From Gordius sp. MW1 (Eukaryota > Nematomorpha > Gordioida > Gordea > Gordiidae), in NCBI GenBank assembly GCA_964036665.1, contig OZ038529.1, positions 20,160,060 through 20,224,059 of the forward strand: a stretch of DNA of 64,000 bases. Reading direction: 5' to 3'. Both the position numbers and the translations under genes were made by a program. This document shows positions 22,735-34,247 of the stretch, one piece after another. The notes under the pieces are model-generated. The model did not search any database. It was not told where the DNA came from and was given only the letters and a program-made list of their open reading frames with translations. How positions within the stretch are numbered: the stretch's first letter is position 1; every line of letters starts with the position of its first letter.

Positions 22735-23028
22735 CAAATTTGCTTACATTTTATGATTAATAGTGAAATAAGTTTGAATAAAGAAATTTTCATAATATAG
22801 GTATAAAAGTATTATTTATTAGCTAATCATTAGTTATTTGTCAATAATTTCTCTCTTTAATGACGTGTAATAAACACAATAAAGTCCTTAGGAGTTTTTA
22901 AATTAGCCAGAAATTTAAATGCAAATAATTACTAACTCTACGGTTTAAAAACTGGCATCTGACCCTCTCTGCTTTCTTTTAACAAAGTTGTGAATTTGAA
23001 ACAATACCACTTTGTTATAGTTTTTCGT

Positions 23029-23038
23029 GTATATAAAA
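23029..23038 (+). promoter_or_regulatory. Candidate TATA box upstream of the second antistasin-like frame
   Basis: TATATAAAAG lies about 85 bp before the ATG at 23122. The spacing fits a TATA promoter with a short 5' UTR, but no transcript evidence is available. Confidence 0.35.
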
Positions 23039-23121
23039 GCAACAATAGTCCAATATTTTACAATTTAAAAATTATTTTTTAAAGATTTATTTGAAAATGA
23101 TCAGTTTAAAACAAAGTATTA

Positions 23122-23367
23122 ATGACAGAATCTATTATGAGGCATGATTTTAGATTAATATATATTATATACTTTATATCAATGGGCTCTGGATGTTTAC
23201 CAGCAGATATAGGATGTTTACCATGCCGCTTGATCTGCCACATTCAATGCCCATTCGGGTTCGAATATCAAAATATCTGTCCAATTTGTTCGTGCAAACC
23301 GTGCCTCATTAATTTATACTGTCCGTTTAAACGCTTACGGCGTCATCTGCCGGAAAATGTTTTATAA
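23122..23367 (+). CDS. Truncated antistasin-like ORF, possibly a pseudogene
   Basis: This 81-codon frame has a hydrophobic segment (RLIYIIYFISMGSG) followed by one antistasin-type cysteine unit, CPFGFEYQNICPICSC. That unit is nearly identical to the one at 8.94-8.99 kb, while the rest is shorter. After CPF the frame differs from the paralogue and stops at VL. Downstream sequence to about 23450 still aligns to the paralogue's third cysteine region and its FTKPTA tail, but with stops. The splice acceptor AG of the paralogue is GG here. It is either a dying exon 2 or a newly single-exon gene using its own ATG. Confidence 0.45.
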   Translation: MTESIMRHDFRLIYIIYFISMGSGCLPADIGCLPCRLICHIQCPFGFEYQNICPICSCKPCLINLYCPFKRLRRHLPENVL

Positions 23368-23538
23368 TACGCCTAGAATCTAACAAATGCGTATAATGTT
23401 TGTTATCATTGCACCTTCTTCAACTCACGTTTACTAAACCAACAGCCTAACTTTTTTTAAAAGTTCTATCACCTATCTCTTATTTAATCAAGCATCTTAA
23501 TTAACCCATTTTATTCATTTTTTTAGAGCTATATATAA

Positions 23539-25202
23539 ACTCGGGCCTTCGGCCCTCGTGGGAAGGAGAAGGAGAGAAGGGAAGGGGGGAAGGGAAGGGG
23601 GGACGACTCATCTATACTTCGTATATATGTATCATATTTGCTATGCAATTTATGGGCGAGAATGGTGGGAAGGGGCGAGAATGCCTATAGGGGGGGGGCA
23701 TTAAATGCCTAATGATTAATTAATTATTTATACAAATTTTCCATTTATAGGCAAAATGTAATATAGGCAAAATGTAATATAGGCAAGGGTTAGGGTTAGA
23801 TTTAGTGTTTGCATCTAGTTGCGTATTAAATTAGTTTTTATGGCCTTTAGTGATTATGGGTCTAACAAACATTATATTATAAAACATCACAATGTTAAGA
23901 ATTTGCAGAATTGTTGGGAGAAATTTTTTGTTGAATTTGAACAATTTTTAATTAAACAAATCAAAAATTTGGCGAATGGTCATTTTTTCTCCATTGGTCA
24001 GTACCAACAGATACTCTATAAGTCAATGATAGCCAAAAAAACGGAAAAAAAATTTGATGCTCACTTTGGCCAATGGTCATTTTTTCCATTGGTCAGCAGC
24101 CAGCACACGGTAAAAATGGATATAAATTCATAAGAGTAAAAAAAACGAAAAAAAATTTTCGAATCACATTTTGGCCAATGGTCATTTTTTTCCATTGGTC
24201 AGCAGCCAGGACACGGTAAAAGTGGATATAAATTCATAATAGTCAAAAAAAAAACGAAAAAAAAAATTTCGAATCTCATTTTGGCCAATGGTCATTTTAT
24301 TCCATTGGTCAGCAGCAAGCGGACGGCCAAAAAGTCATAATAGCAATGGTAGGAACAGGAACAATCATAATAGTCAAAAAAAACGAAAAAAATAATTTCG
24401 ATTCACATTATGGCCAATGGTCATTTTTTCCATCGGTCAGGAGCCAGCGGACGGCCAAAAAGTCATAATAGCAATGGTAGTAACAGGAACAATCATAATA
24501 GTCAAAAAAAACGAAAAAATAAACTCGGATTCACATTTTGGCCAATGGTCATTTTTTCATTGGTCAGCAGCCAGCGGACGGCCAAAAAGTCTTATTATCA
24601 ATGATAGTAACAAGAACAATCATAAGAGTCAAAAAAACTCCGGGATTCTAACCCAAAAACTAGTTAAATTGCATAGTAATTAAAAGTAAACAACTTTTAT
24701 TTATGTTTATTATATAATAAAATGAAACAATAATAGAACAAGCGGACGGCCAAAAAGTCATATTATCAATGGTAGTAACTGAGAAATATATTAATTTAAT
24801 TTAAAAAATAAAATAAAAATTTGCCCTCTCCGGGAATCGAACCAGCAATTCAGAACGTTCGCCGGGGTTCGAACCCACATTAATAGAGTAGACTTTTGTA
24901 GGGGCACAGGGACCCATATCAGTAGAGGCATAGGCCCTTGTAGTGGAGGGCATAGGGTAATTATAGCAATTAATATCAATGTTACCCAATTCAAAAACGA
25001 ATAGATATACTTATGCATTAATTTAACATAGCAATTAAAACCCGACCCCGCCCGAAAGCGAGGGAGATAGAGATGAGGGGTGGGGCACCTCTTTCTCATG
25101 CATTAATTTAAAAAATCGATAACCTAATATACCCAATGCAAATAGATAGGGACGGACGGACGGACAACAAAAAACGAGCCCATAAATTGCATAGCAATTA
25201 AT
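23539..25202 (+). mobile_element. Composite element copy D
   Basis: The hairpin CTCGGGCCTTCGGCCCTCG starts the copy, then the purine tract, GCTATGCAATTTATGGGCGAG, the conserved block, seven or more CCAAT-box units (23970-24620), B-box modules (24825-24965), the GAGGGAGATAGAGATGAGGG module, GGAC repeats and the end CATAAATTGCATAGCAATTA. It lies immediately downstream of the second antistasin-like relic. Confidence 0.85.
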
Positions 25203-25455
25203 AATATACTATGTATTATAAAACTACAATTAATTAAAACGGCTACAAAACATTAGAATGTTTTATATAATAACCTTGAATATTACCTTCCATTCCCATA
25301 TTTTAATCGATAAGTATTATCTAGTATCGCCACAGTTAGATGCATACTTTTTTATTAACATGTTATATAAATTTTTGCTAATTCAAAAAAGTGATACACC
25401 TATTTTGTAAATAATAAAGGACAATAGAAATTGCTTTTTAAAATTTTCAACTATT

Positions 25456-26970
25456 TTAATTGCTATGCAATTTATCGGCTCGTTTTTGGTTGTCCGTCCG
25501 TCGTCCGTCGTCCGTACGTCCGTCGTCCGTCCACCAAGTTATTGGCGCCAGCCTTTTTTAAATTAAATTAATATATTTTTCTTGTTAATACCATTGATAA
25601 TATGACTTTTTGACCGTCCGCAGCTACTGACCATTGAAAAAAATTACCATTGGCCAAATAAATCGAAATTTTTTGTTCGTTTTTGAATAGGTTAACATTG
25701 ATAATTACCCTATGCCCTCCACTACAAGGGCCTATGCCTCCACTGATATGGGTCCCTGTTAATTAAATTAATATTTTGCTCTTGTTAATACCATTGATAA
25801 TATGACTTTTTAACCGTCCGCATGCTACTGACCATTGAAAAAAATTACCATTGGATAAATAAATCGAAATTTTTTGTTCGTTTTCGAATAGGTTAACATT
25901 GATAATTACCCTATGCCCTCCACTACAAGGGCCTATGCCTCTACTGATGTGGGTCCCTGTGCTACTACAAAAGTTTTAATTGCTATGCAATTTATGGGCT
26001 CACTTTCCATTTTCCGAATGTCTTGTCACGCGCCGATTGTCTTGCACCGAATGTCTTGTCACGCTTTTTTTAACAGTGTAGATATTGAGTTTTTGGGTTC
26101 GAAACCCGGGTTTTTTTTGACTATTATGATTGTTCCTGTTACTACCAATGCTATTATAACTTTTTACCCGTCCGCTGGCTACTGACCGATGGAAAAAATG
26201 ACCATTGGCCAAAATGGGAATCGGAATTATTTTTTTCGTTTTTTTTTACTATTATGATTGTTCCTGTTACTACCAATGCTATTATAACTTTTTGGCCGTC
26301 CGCTGGCTCCTGACCGATGGAAAAAATGACCATTGGCCAAAATGTGAATCGAAATTATTTTTTTCGTTTTTTTTGACTATTATGATTGTTCCTGTTACTA
26401 CCATTGCTATTATGACTTTTTGGCCGTCTGCTGGCTGCTGACCTATGGAAAAAAATGACCATTGGCCAAAATGTGATTCGAAAATTTTTTTCTCATTTTC
26501 TTTTGACTATTATGAATTTATATCCACTTTTAACGTGTCCTGGCTGCTGACCTATGGAAAAAAATGACCATTGGTCAAAATGTGATTCGAAAATTTTTTT
26601 CTCATTTTTTTTGACTATTATGAATTTATATCCACTTTTACCGTGTCCTGGCTGCTGACCAATGGAAAAAATGACCATTGGCCAAAATGTGATTCGACAA
26701 TTTTTTTCTCGTTTTTTTTACTCTTATGAATTTATATCCACTTTTACCGTGTGCTGGCTGCTGACCAATGCAAAAAAATGACCATTAGCCAAAGTGAGCA
26801 TCAAATTTTTTTTTCCGTCTTTTGGCCATCATTGACTTATAGAGTATCTGTTGGTACTGACCAATGGAAAAAAATGACCATTGGCCAAATTTTTGATTTT
26901 TTTAATTAAAAATTGTTCAAATTCAACAAAAAATTTCTCCCAACAATTCTGCAAAATCTTAACATTGTGA
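25456..26970 (-). mobile_element. Composite element copy E, truncated at the hairpin side
   Basis: It begins TTTTAATTGCTATGCAATTT with irregular GTCC/GTCGTCC repeats, then duplicated B-box/TGGCCAAATAAATCG modules, a GGGCTC palindrome copy at 25977, CCAAT-box units (26110-26900) and the start of the conserved block (to AACATTGTGATGTTTTA). It breaks near 26970. The adjoining sequence 26975-27045 recurs inverted at 41910-41985. Confidence 0.7.
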
Positions 26971-27093
26971 TGTTTTAATTTACGATACAATATATTGATA
27001 GAATTAGAAACTAACACAAAATTTGAAACCTCCTTCAAAGGTATAATGCTTTTCTATCCTTATAAAAGCTATTTGTTTACTAACATTATTTGA

Positions 27094-27245
27094 TTATGAC
27101 TTTTTGGCCGTCCGTTGGTTGCTGACCAATGGAAAAAAATGACCATTGGCCAAAATGTGATTCGAAAATTTTTTTCTCATTTTTTTTGACTCTTATGTAT
27201 TTTTCCGTTTTTACCGTGTCCTGGTTGCTGACCAATGCAAAAATT
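27094..27245 (-). repeat. Isolated CCAAT-box minisatellite units
   Basis: Two units (GGCCGTCCGTTGGTTGCTG..., TGTCCTGGTTGCTGACCAATG) stand apart from a complete composite copy and may be a recombination remnant. Confidence 0.7.
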
Positions 27246-27251
27246 ATACTT

Positions 27252-28172
27252 CCATTTATAAATAATAAATTAATAGTATTTGTTGTAAATAATATGATTG
27301 CTACAAATTGGTCCCATTAAACATTTTATGATTGTGTAAGAAATTTAATTATATACTCAAAAATATTTACCACGTAATATTATGCCATTGCCCTTACTTT
27401 TCTCTAAATTTCTTAATCTTTTTATTTGAGTATTTAACTTTTATGTTTATTTTTCCTCATGATTTTTAAAAGTTCTCATTTACGTAAATTTTATTTTCCT
27501 GTGCATTTTGATATCTTTTAGGGGGGGGTCTAATTAAAAATGGTTTTACCACTAGTATTTAGGTCATACTCATTTGTTGTGGTAAGGATTAATTTATGTA
27601 TTATTTATTTATAGGATTAATTTAATATGATAAATAAATTTTATATATTGAAATGGAGCACGAATTTTATCATTATCAAGTGGTTAAATAAATAAATGGG
27701 CCTTAATAAAAATTCGTGATTATTTGTCTGGAGATGATATATAAATATTAAAAGATAAAATTTTATCAAGTGGTCACAAATAAATAAACATTAAATATTG
27801 GTTTAAGGAGTTTAGAGTTTATATTTAACTAACTGACCCGGCAAACCTTTCTAATTTTTTTTTTTTTAAATGTTAAAATGCTTTTATTAGGTAAAATGGA
27901 TACATGAAATATGTATCATTTATTTTATAAATAATAAATTAATAGTATTTGTTGTAAATAATATGATTGCTACAAATTGGTCCCATTAAATATTTTATGA
28001 TTGTGTAAAAAATTTAATTAATTGCCTTTACTTTTCTCTAAATTAATTGCTATGCAATTTTCTTAATCTTTTTATTTGAATATTTAACTTTTATGTTTAT
28101 TTTTCCTCACGATTTTTAAAAGTTCTCATTTACGTAAATTTTCCTGTGCATTTGATATCTTTTAACTTTTAA
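27252..28172. repeat. Local direct duplication of about 250 bp
   Basis: Sequence from TTTATAAATAATAAATTAAT to TACGTAAATTTT appears at 27252-27525 and 27925-28172 in the same orientation. The second copy has an extra 16 bp, AATTGCTATGCAATTT, at 28045-28060, which is exactly the terminal motif of the composite elements. ACTGACCCGGCAAACC at 27833 resembles an RTE 3' module. Confidence 0.75.
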
Positions 28173-28920
28173 ATTTAGATTTCAACATATTTATTTTTCC
28201 TCGTGATGAGAAAAAATTTTAACGAAAATATTTGTTTATAAATAAATATAAATGATTGTACTTCCATTTGATATTCTTTTATATGTATCATTTATTTTAT
28301 AACAACCCAATAATAGGTTATGTTGTCGTAACCTTGATAAAAACAACTAACCATAAAGCTTCCACTCCCTCTCTCCCCCTTTAAGATAAAATTAATCGAT
28401 ATTTTGCATATAACTGAGGTGTATGTATGTATCGCTCATTATTTCGGGTCGAATTATATGGTAAGCAAGGGAAGGGTTGGCATCAATTCTCTTAATCGCT
28501 ATCTCGCATTTACCCCGCGTTCGTGATGACGCGCGAATTGTGAATTAATTTGCACGGAAATAACAAATGTATTAATTAAATAGAAGGCGTTCATAGTGAA
28601 ATCGCTGACGATCATTTTCGCACGCGGCAAAAAGCGAACAAAATAAGATTTTGGTCTCAAGTAGTAATATAACTTTAAACTGCTTATTAGTTTAGGTAAA
28701 GATATAAAAGTTAGATGGAAGAATCTCAGAGACACATATGAAAGAGTTAAATAAGTCAAAAAATCTCAAAAGTGGAAGTGGTTTGACCATATCTTATTGG
28801 CCGTATTTTACTGTGATGGACTTTTTAAGACCTACCTTACAACCTAGGAGTCAATGGTCTAGTCTGAATCACTCAATAATGTTTGGAGAAAATTTATCAA
28901 TTAACCCTGATAGCATGTAT
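28173..28920. other. No gene recognised
   Basis: Mixed-composition DNA upstream (by coordinate) of the reverse transcriptase fragment. It may include the 3' UTR of that retroposon, but no poly-A or terminal motif was certain. Confidence 0.4.
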
Positions 28921-29928
28921 TCAGATGCTTGTACTAGTCATAAGGAAAATGGTAAATTGATAAAGCTTATCTTCTTTATCAATTCGTAAGTCCCACATTC
29001 GTGGGTTTTTTTTTATCAGTTTCTTCCATCTAGCTCGTGTTAGAGCCATATTGGGATCGATCTTCTTATTGAGCATAATTTTGTCCACTTGCCCTTTCCA
29101 GGTACCACGAGGTCGACCTCTTCCCCTTTTTCCCGGCACTTCCATGTCTAGTACTATTCGATTGACGTCACTCGCATTTCTTCTCAAGATATGCCCATAC
29201 CATCTTAGCCGATTTTCGTTAATATAGTCGGCTATTGGCTGAATACCCATTTTTTCTCTAAGACTTTCATTCGTCATATGGTCCAACTTTGTGTATCCCA
29301 AGCTCCAGCGTATCATTCTCATTTCCGTCGCTTGTAATAGTTTTTCTTGGGTCGCATTCAAGGCCCATGTTTCACTTCCGTAGAGTAACACCGGTCTTAC
29401 GATAGATTTGTAAGATTTACTCTTCAACCATATTGGCATCTTCTTGTCACACATTACACCGGATACGCTACGCCATTTTAACCATCCCTTCTGAATTCTT
29501 GCATTAACTTCTTTCGCACAACCTCCCTCTTGATGTAGCATCGAGCCGAGGTACGTAAACTTGTCAACTCTTGGGAATTTCAATTGTTCATTCATCGATT
29601 GTGTGCCTTCTGCGTTCATCTCCATGTATACCGTCTTTCGGTCATTGACTTTGAGCCCATATCTAGCCAAACGTTTCGACCACTTATCGGCTTCTTCAAA
29701 TACGATATGCTTCTTTTCCTCGCATAATACTATATCATCGGCATATAGCATACACCAAGGGGATGGCTTCTGTAAGTCCCTCGTTATCGTGTCTATAATA
29801 ACGTTAAATAGAAACGGACTTAGGGCAGAACCTTGGTGTAAACCAATATTGACCTGAAAGGGCTTAGACTCTCCAACTGTCGTTCGAACGCACGATGTTG
29901 AGGCTTCATAGATGTTTTTGATTAGCAT
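28921..29928 (-). CDS. 5'-truncated non-LTR retrotransposon reverse transcriptase (RTE-like)
   Basis: A 335-codon open frame covers the second half of a LINE-type reverse transcriptase: GLHQGSALSPFLFNVIID (palm motif), YADDIVL (catalytic aspartates near residues 64-65), KFTYLGSMLH and LLYGSETWAL. It then has the thumb/C-terminal region EMRMIRWSLGYTKLD and RLRWYGHILRR, and a basic KRGRGRPRGTW tail. The endonuclease and the first palm motifs are missing. An in-frame stop precedes the first ATG, so this is a typical 5'-truncated insertion. The frame has no internal stops, suggesting a fairly young copy. It would have primed cDNA synthesis at nicked target DNA; the fragment itself should be inactive. 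Confidence 0.85.
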   Translation of the reverse strand: MLIKNIYEASTSCVRTTVGESKPFQVNIGLHQGSALSPFLFNVIIDTITRDLQKPSPWCMLYADDIVLCEEKKHIVFEEADKWSKRLARYGLKVNDRKTVYMEMNAEGTQSMNEQLKFPRVDKFTYLGSMLHQEGGCAKEVNARIQKGWLKWRSVSGVMCDKKMPIWLKSKSYKSIVRPVLLYGSETWALNATQEKLLQATEMRMIRWSLGYTKLDHMTNESLREKMGIQPIADYINENRLRWYGHILRRNASDVNRIVLDMEVPGKRGRGRPRGTWKGQVDKIMLNKKIDPNMALTRARWKKLIKKNPRMWDLRIDKEDKLYQFTIFLMTSTSI

Positions 29929-30295
29929 TCATATACCTCCAACTTCAAATATTGAAAAGAAAAATTCAGAAAACAGTTTTTTGGAGAAGATTTATGACCT
30001 TGAATTCAAAAATCAGGACAAACACATTGTAGATGTTTTACTTGCTATTCAATTTATTTTATATGTGATATACTTACAATGAATCTAATAAATAGGAATA
30101 AGTGTTATAAATGTAAAAGATTCACATATAGAAAATTTAATTTATAGCAATTAATAAAAATCCAAGGCAGTTTAATTTTCTTATAATTTCCTCTTCTTTA
30201 GGGTATTTTCGCTTTTCTCATATTAACAACCTTTGACACCCATTAGTTAAAAAAACCAAAGTATGACCTTTTCCCCTAAAAAAGAATTAGTAATG
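29929..30295. other. No gene recognised
   Basis: AT-rich spacer between two retroelement fragments. No terminal repeats were seen. Confidence 0.45.
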
Positions 30296-30299
30296 AATA

Positions 30300-30776
30300 A
30301 TTCAATTCAAAGGGCGCAACCCCAGGCACACGGCGATTAACAAACTAATCGGTCAGTACCTAAGGAAGGCAGGCTTTCCAAATACCTTGGAACCCGTCGG
30401 CCTCAGCACACTAGATGGAAAAAGACCCGACGGCGTTACGCTCATCCCCTGGTCCCGCGGACTGAATCTTCCTTGGGACTTCACCACGGTCGACATATTC
30501 GCCCCCTCCAACTCCTCTCCTGACCTTTTAGTCAGCACTGATAGTAGGAAGTCAAATAAATACTCTTCCCTTTCAGAAACAATATTTATTCCCTTAGTGG
30601 CTTCGACAATCGGAAACCTAGGCATCCAATGCCTCTCTTTTTTAAAACAAATTGGGAGAGCAATTTCCATGGTCTCATCGGATTCGAAAGAGTCGTATTA
30701 CATCAGACAGAAGATTACAATGGAAATCGTTAGATCTAACACGATTTCCATTCACGGCTCGATGCCATCCGTTTAG
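30300..30776 (+). pseudogene. C-terminal domain of an invertebrate retroelement polyprotein
   Basis: The open frame reads ...RHTAINKLIGQYLRKAGFPN, LEPVGLSTLDGKRPDGVTLI, PWSRG..LPWDFTTVDIFAPS and QKITMEIVRSNTISIHGSMP, ending TAG at 30774. I recognise this as a domain repeatedly found at the C-terminus of reverse-transcriptase-bearing proteins in cnidarians and other invertebrates. The D..RPDG and WD pattern could be nuclease-like, but I am not certain of its name. No start codon or reverse transcriptase is attached. The opposite-strand frame of similar length is a shadow. A decayed relative lies at 9740-9960. Confidence 0.6.
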
Positions 30777-30889
30777 TCTTCGCGCGTTTATACCTTTCTT
30801 TTTATACTTTTTAGTCGTTACTGTAAATTAGATACAATTAAAGTTAAAATAAAGTATTTTTATCTTTTAAAAAATTGGTTAACATCGAT

Positions 30890-31012
30890 AATTACTCTAT
30901 GCCCTCCCCTACAAAGGCCTATACCTCTACTTATATGGTTCCCTGTGCCCCCACAAAGGTTGCCTCTACTGATGTAGGTTCGAATCCCGGAGAGGGCAAT
31001 TTTTTTTAATTA
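30890..31012 (+). repeat. tRNA 3'-like B-box module ending in a T-run
   Basis: GCCCTCC at 30901 could pair with GGAGAGGGC at 30996, and AGGTTCGAATCCC forms a good B box followed by T8. No A box or anticodon arm was identified, so it is not called a tRNA gene. Confidence 0.4.
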
Positions 31013-31222
31013 CATGGAAAATTTGTATAAATAATTAATTAATCATTAGGCATTTAAAACCCCCTATAGACATTCTCGCCCCTTCCTACCTTTCTCGCCC
31101 ATAAATTGCATAGCATGATACATTTAAACGGAGTATAGATGAGTCGTCCCCCCTTCCCTTCCCCCCTCCCCTTCCCCCCATCCCCTTCCCCCTCCCCCTT
31201 CCCACGAGGGCCGAAGGCCCGA
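31013..31222 (-). mobile_element. Composite element fragment (hairpin end only)
   Basis: It contains the block TTTGTATAAATAATTAATTA, CCCATAAATTGCATAGCA, the CCCTTCCC tract and the hairpin GGGCCGAAGGCCC followed by GAGTT. The minisatellite and palindromic end are absent. Confidence 0.75.
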
Positions 31223-31229
31223 GTTCATT

Positions 31230-33450
31230 TAGAGCTGTTAAAGTTACCTTTCCACAGTAACTAGTTAAGTTAAAGTTACTTTCAAAAAAAATGTAACTGA
31301 TTACAGTTACAGTTTACATATGTTATAAAGTAACTGAATACAGTTCCAGTTACTTATCTGATGGAACTAATTACATTAAAAGTTACTTAGTTTTAAAAAA
31401 AAACCATTTTTGTTAATATAATTTAATATAAGAAAAAAAATTTGATTTTAATAAAACGTTATATTCTATATTGCCATATTATAAGCTTGTCCCCTTTTCA
31501 CTAAATATTAGTTTACCATGACTAAATAGGCTCTCGACGGGTGCGCTGGATGGTAGGGAGTTTTTTCAATTTAAGAAAATTTTCATATATTTTAAAAGTC
31601 CATCATTATTATTATATTATAATTAATAAAAGAGTAAATGCGCTCTTGGATCCTTTCCAACTTTGGAAGTTTAAAAAAGTTTAACCTAGTAGATTCATAT
31701 AGATCCTGTCGTACCTCCTGGTAAAGGATTAATGAATTAATATGATTTAAGGTGTCTTCTTTTATTCTTTCAATATGGATTGAGGTTCAATCCGTTTTAA
31801 TAAATGGATGGAGGATCGTTGCAACCAAATTATGCAAACAATATTTATTTTCAAACGGTTAAAATGGCATATTTGCATTTATAATGGGTTAATGAGAATT
31901 ATCGACTGTAACCACGCCTGTGGATTTCGAATCGAATTGAATATTATTCTAACATTTTTTTGAAAAAATATTCGATTCGATATTGGTCGAATAATAAACT
32001 GAAGATTCGGATTCGATTCGAAAGAAATTTAAAGATTCGAATTCGATTCGAACATGTTTTAAGTTTTTTATAAAACACTACAATACATTTCAAATTTATT
32101 TAAAAATATATTAAACACAAATAAATTGAATATGGAACTATAATAGGCGAACATAAATATATTTGTAAAATAATTAAGCAGTGTTTTTCAGCCAATTTTT
32201 GAAGCAAATTATTTTTCTAATATTTTCTTCCTTAAAGGATTGTTTATGTTTAGTTAATAAAAACTATGTTTTGTATATAAGAATGTAAGATATAAGATTC
32301 AATCATATTAAAATAAATTTAAATAGATATTATATATATAGAAAAATATAATGAATTATGTTACCACTTACCAATAGCATTGGACATGGACATTATTATT
32401 TATTATGATATGTCAAAATGAAATTTAATTAAGCGTGTTTGTAATTAAGAAGTTTAAAAAAAATGATAGCGGGAAATATAACTAAATTGCGATGATAAAA
32501 ATAGCTGTATTTTATGCGCCTAGTCTATTTAAAATAAATTGAAAGTTAAATGAATTTTCGAATCTTTTTTTTAAAGATTTGATTCGAATTTTTGAATCTC
32601 AGCAACTAAATATTCGATACGAAATTTACACATAAGGATCGAATTCGGGTTCGATTTAAAATTTCGAATCGAATTCGAATCGAATATCGAATCGAATCTC
32701 GAATATTTCCCACAGGCGTAACTGTAACTAAAACTGGTTGGCAAAGTCAGTTTTGTTGCTGCATCTGTTAGCATATCATCTTTGATTAAACATATTCATG
32801 AAAATGTATTTTCTGAAGATTAATCTCCAAAGTTTAAATAGTTACTTTTATGTGCTTCCATAAATTTGCAGTGGTATATAAAGGAGCTGATACGATCTTG
32901 GAGTTGTATAATTTGCATACAAATATCATATTCTTGGTTTCTTTTTCGTTTAAAGAAAATTAATTATCAGAGAATGGCAGAGAGGTTTGTTTTGTTTTGA
33001 ATTTCCATGTCAAATTAAAATAAAATAAGCTGTATATTTAAAAAATATAAATAATTCAATTACCTTCATTAATATTATGTTATAATAAGTAATATCAAAT
33101 GGCTTAATGATCAAAAATGTAACTTTATCAAAAATTTAAAAATTAATTTTTCATAAATTATATTGAGTAAATTAATATTTACGAAAATAATAAATCATGG
33201 TATTTGTAATTTTCTAATAGGATGGATTATCTATTCGAAATGATGGTATTTAAATTTAATCCGCAAATGAAATTTAAAGCGATGAACACAAACAAGACAT
33301 GTAACAATATTATTTAATCTAATTAATGTTTTAACTTTTATAAAAAGTAAATGTAACTTTAGTTTAGTACTGAATTAATGTAACTAACTACAGTTACAGT
33401 ATTCTGAAGTATTTTCTGAAGGAGGAACTAGCTACATGTAACTAGTTACT
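31230..33450. mobile_element. hAT-like relic with GTAACT repeats (larger relative of 2724-2998)
   Basis: The left end AGAGCTGTTAAAGTTAC and arrays of GTAACT/AGTTAC fill 31230-31400. The right part 33225-33450 matches 2724-2990 (GGATTATCTATTCGAAAT, GTAACTAGTTACTT). No intact transposase was seen. A younger hAT MITE is inserted at 31913-32720. Confidence 0.6.
31913..32720. mobile_element. Non-autonomous hAT with ATTCGATTCGA subterminal repeats, TSD ACTGTAAC
   Basis: The ends CACGCCTGTGG and CCACAGGCGTA are inverted matches. Perfect 8-bp repeats ACTGTAAC lie at 31905-31912 and 32721-32728. Both subterminal zones are arrays of TTCGAATCGAA-type hexamers. No transposase remains. Confidence 0.9.
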
Positions 33451-34247
33451 TGGCCCATTTTAGAAGAAAATGATATAGATCTTTGTATTTAATCAATGTG
33501 TCTTTATTTTTGTATTTCGCTTATTTATGTAACTTTGTTTCGTGAAAATAAGCCTTTTAACCACTTTTTAATTTCATTACTTGACTCTAAAAACGACTGA
33601 TGGGAAAGGTATACCTACTCCATCATATCAAATCCTTCCCTAGCCATCTCTAAATTTGGCAGACTCGTTATCTAAGCTTATATGCTAAATTTTTTAACAT
33701 TTGATGAACCTCGGGTGAAAATATAGCCCGATTTTATATTTATTTTATACATCGTTTTAAATAGTCAAAAGTAAATATAGGCATATAAATTTATCTACAC
33801 CAAAGAACTTATTAGCTAGATGGTTGTTATCTGCACTGAACAATAAAGATGCCAAATTACATAAATTTAGGATTCAATCGAATATAATATAATTTATAAA
33901 AAACTATTAAGGTTAAATGAACTATTTGTCCTATTCTTGGCTAAATATAGCACCCATAAAAAATTTATATAAACTTTTTATAGAAACTTATTCTTAAATA
34001 AAAAATTCAAATAAGTTACTCAATCCTAAAGCCCAAAATAAATCTAGTGGAACTCGGAGCTAATATAGCCATAGAAATTAAATCGCATTAAAAAAGGCAT
34101 TTTTCACCTTTTTTTGTCGAAATCTATATTTAAGGTCTAATTTTTACTATAGGGAAAAAATTAATAGATTTTATACAAACTAAGTTAAAAAAATCTAAAG
34201 TCATAAAAATTTTAAAAGTGCCCGGATCAAGTCATAGCCCCTTAACT
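33451..34247. other. AT-rich DNA, nothing recognised
   Basis: No reading frame, RNA or repeat family was recognised here. Confidence 0.5.

Noticed and set aside
30353-30670. Minus-strand 105-aa frame
   Set aside because: It is a shadow of the plus-strand retroelement domain; the plus frame matches a known conserved pattern.
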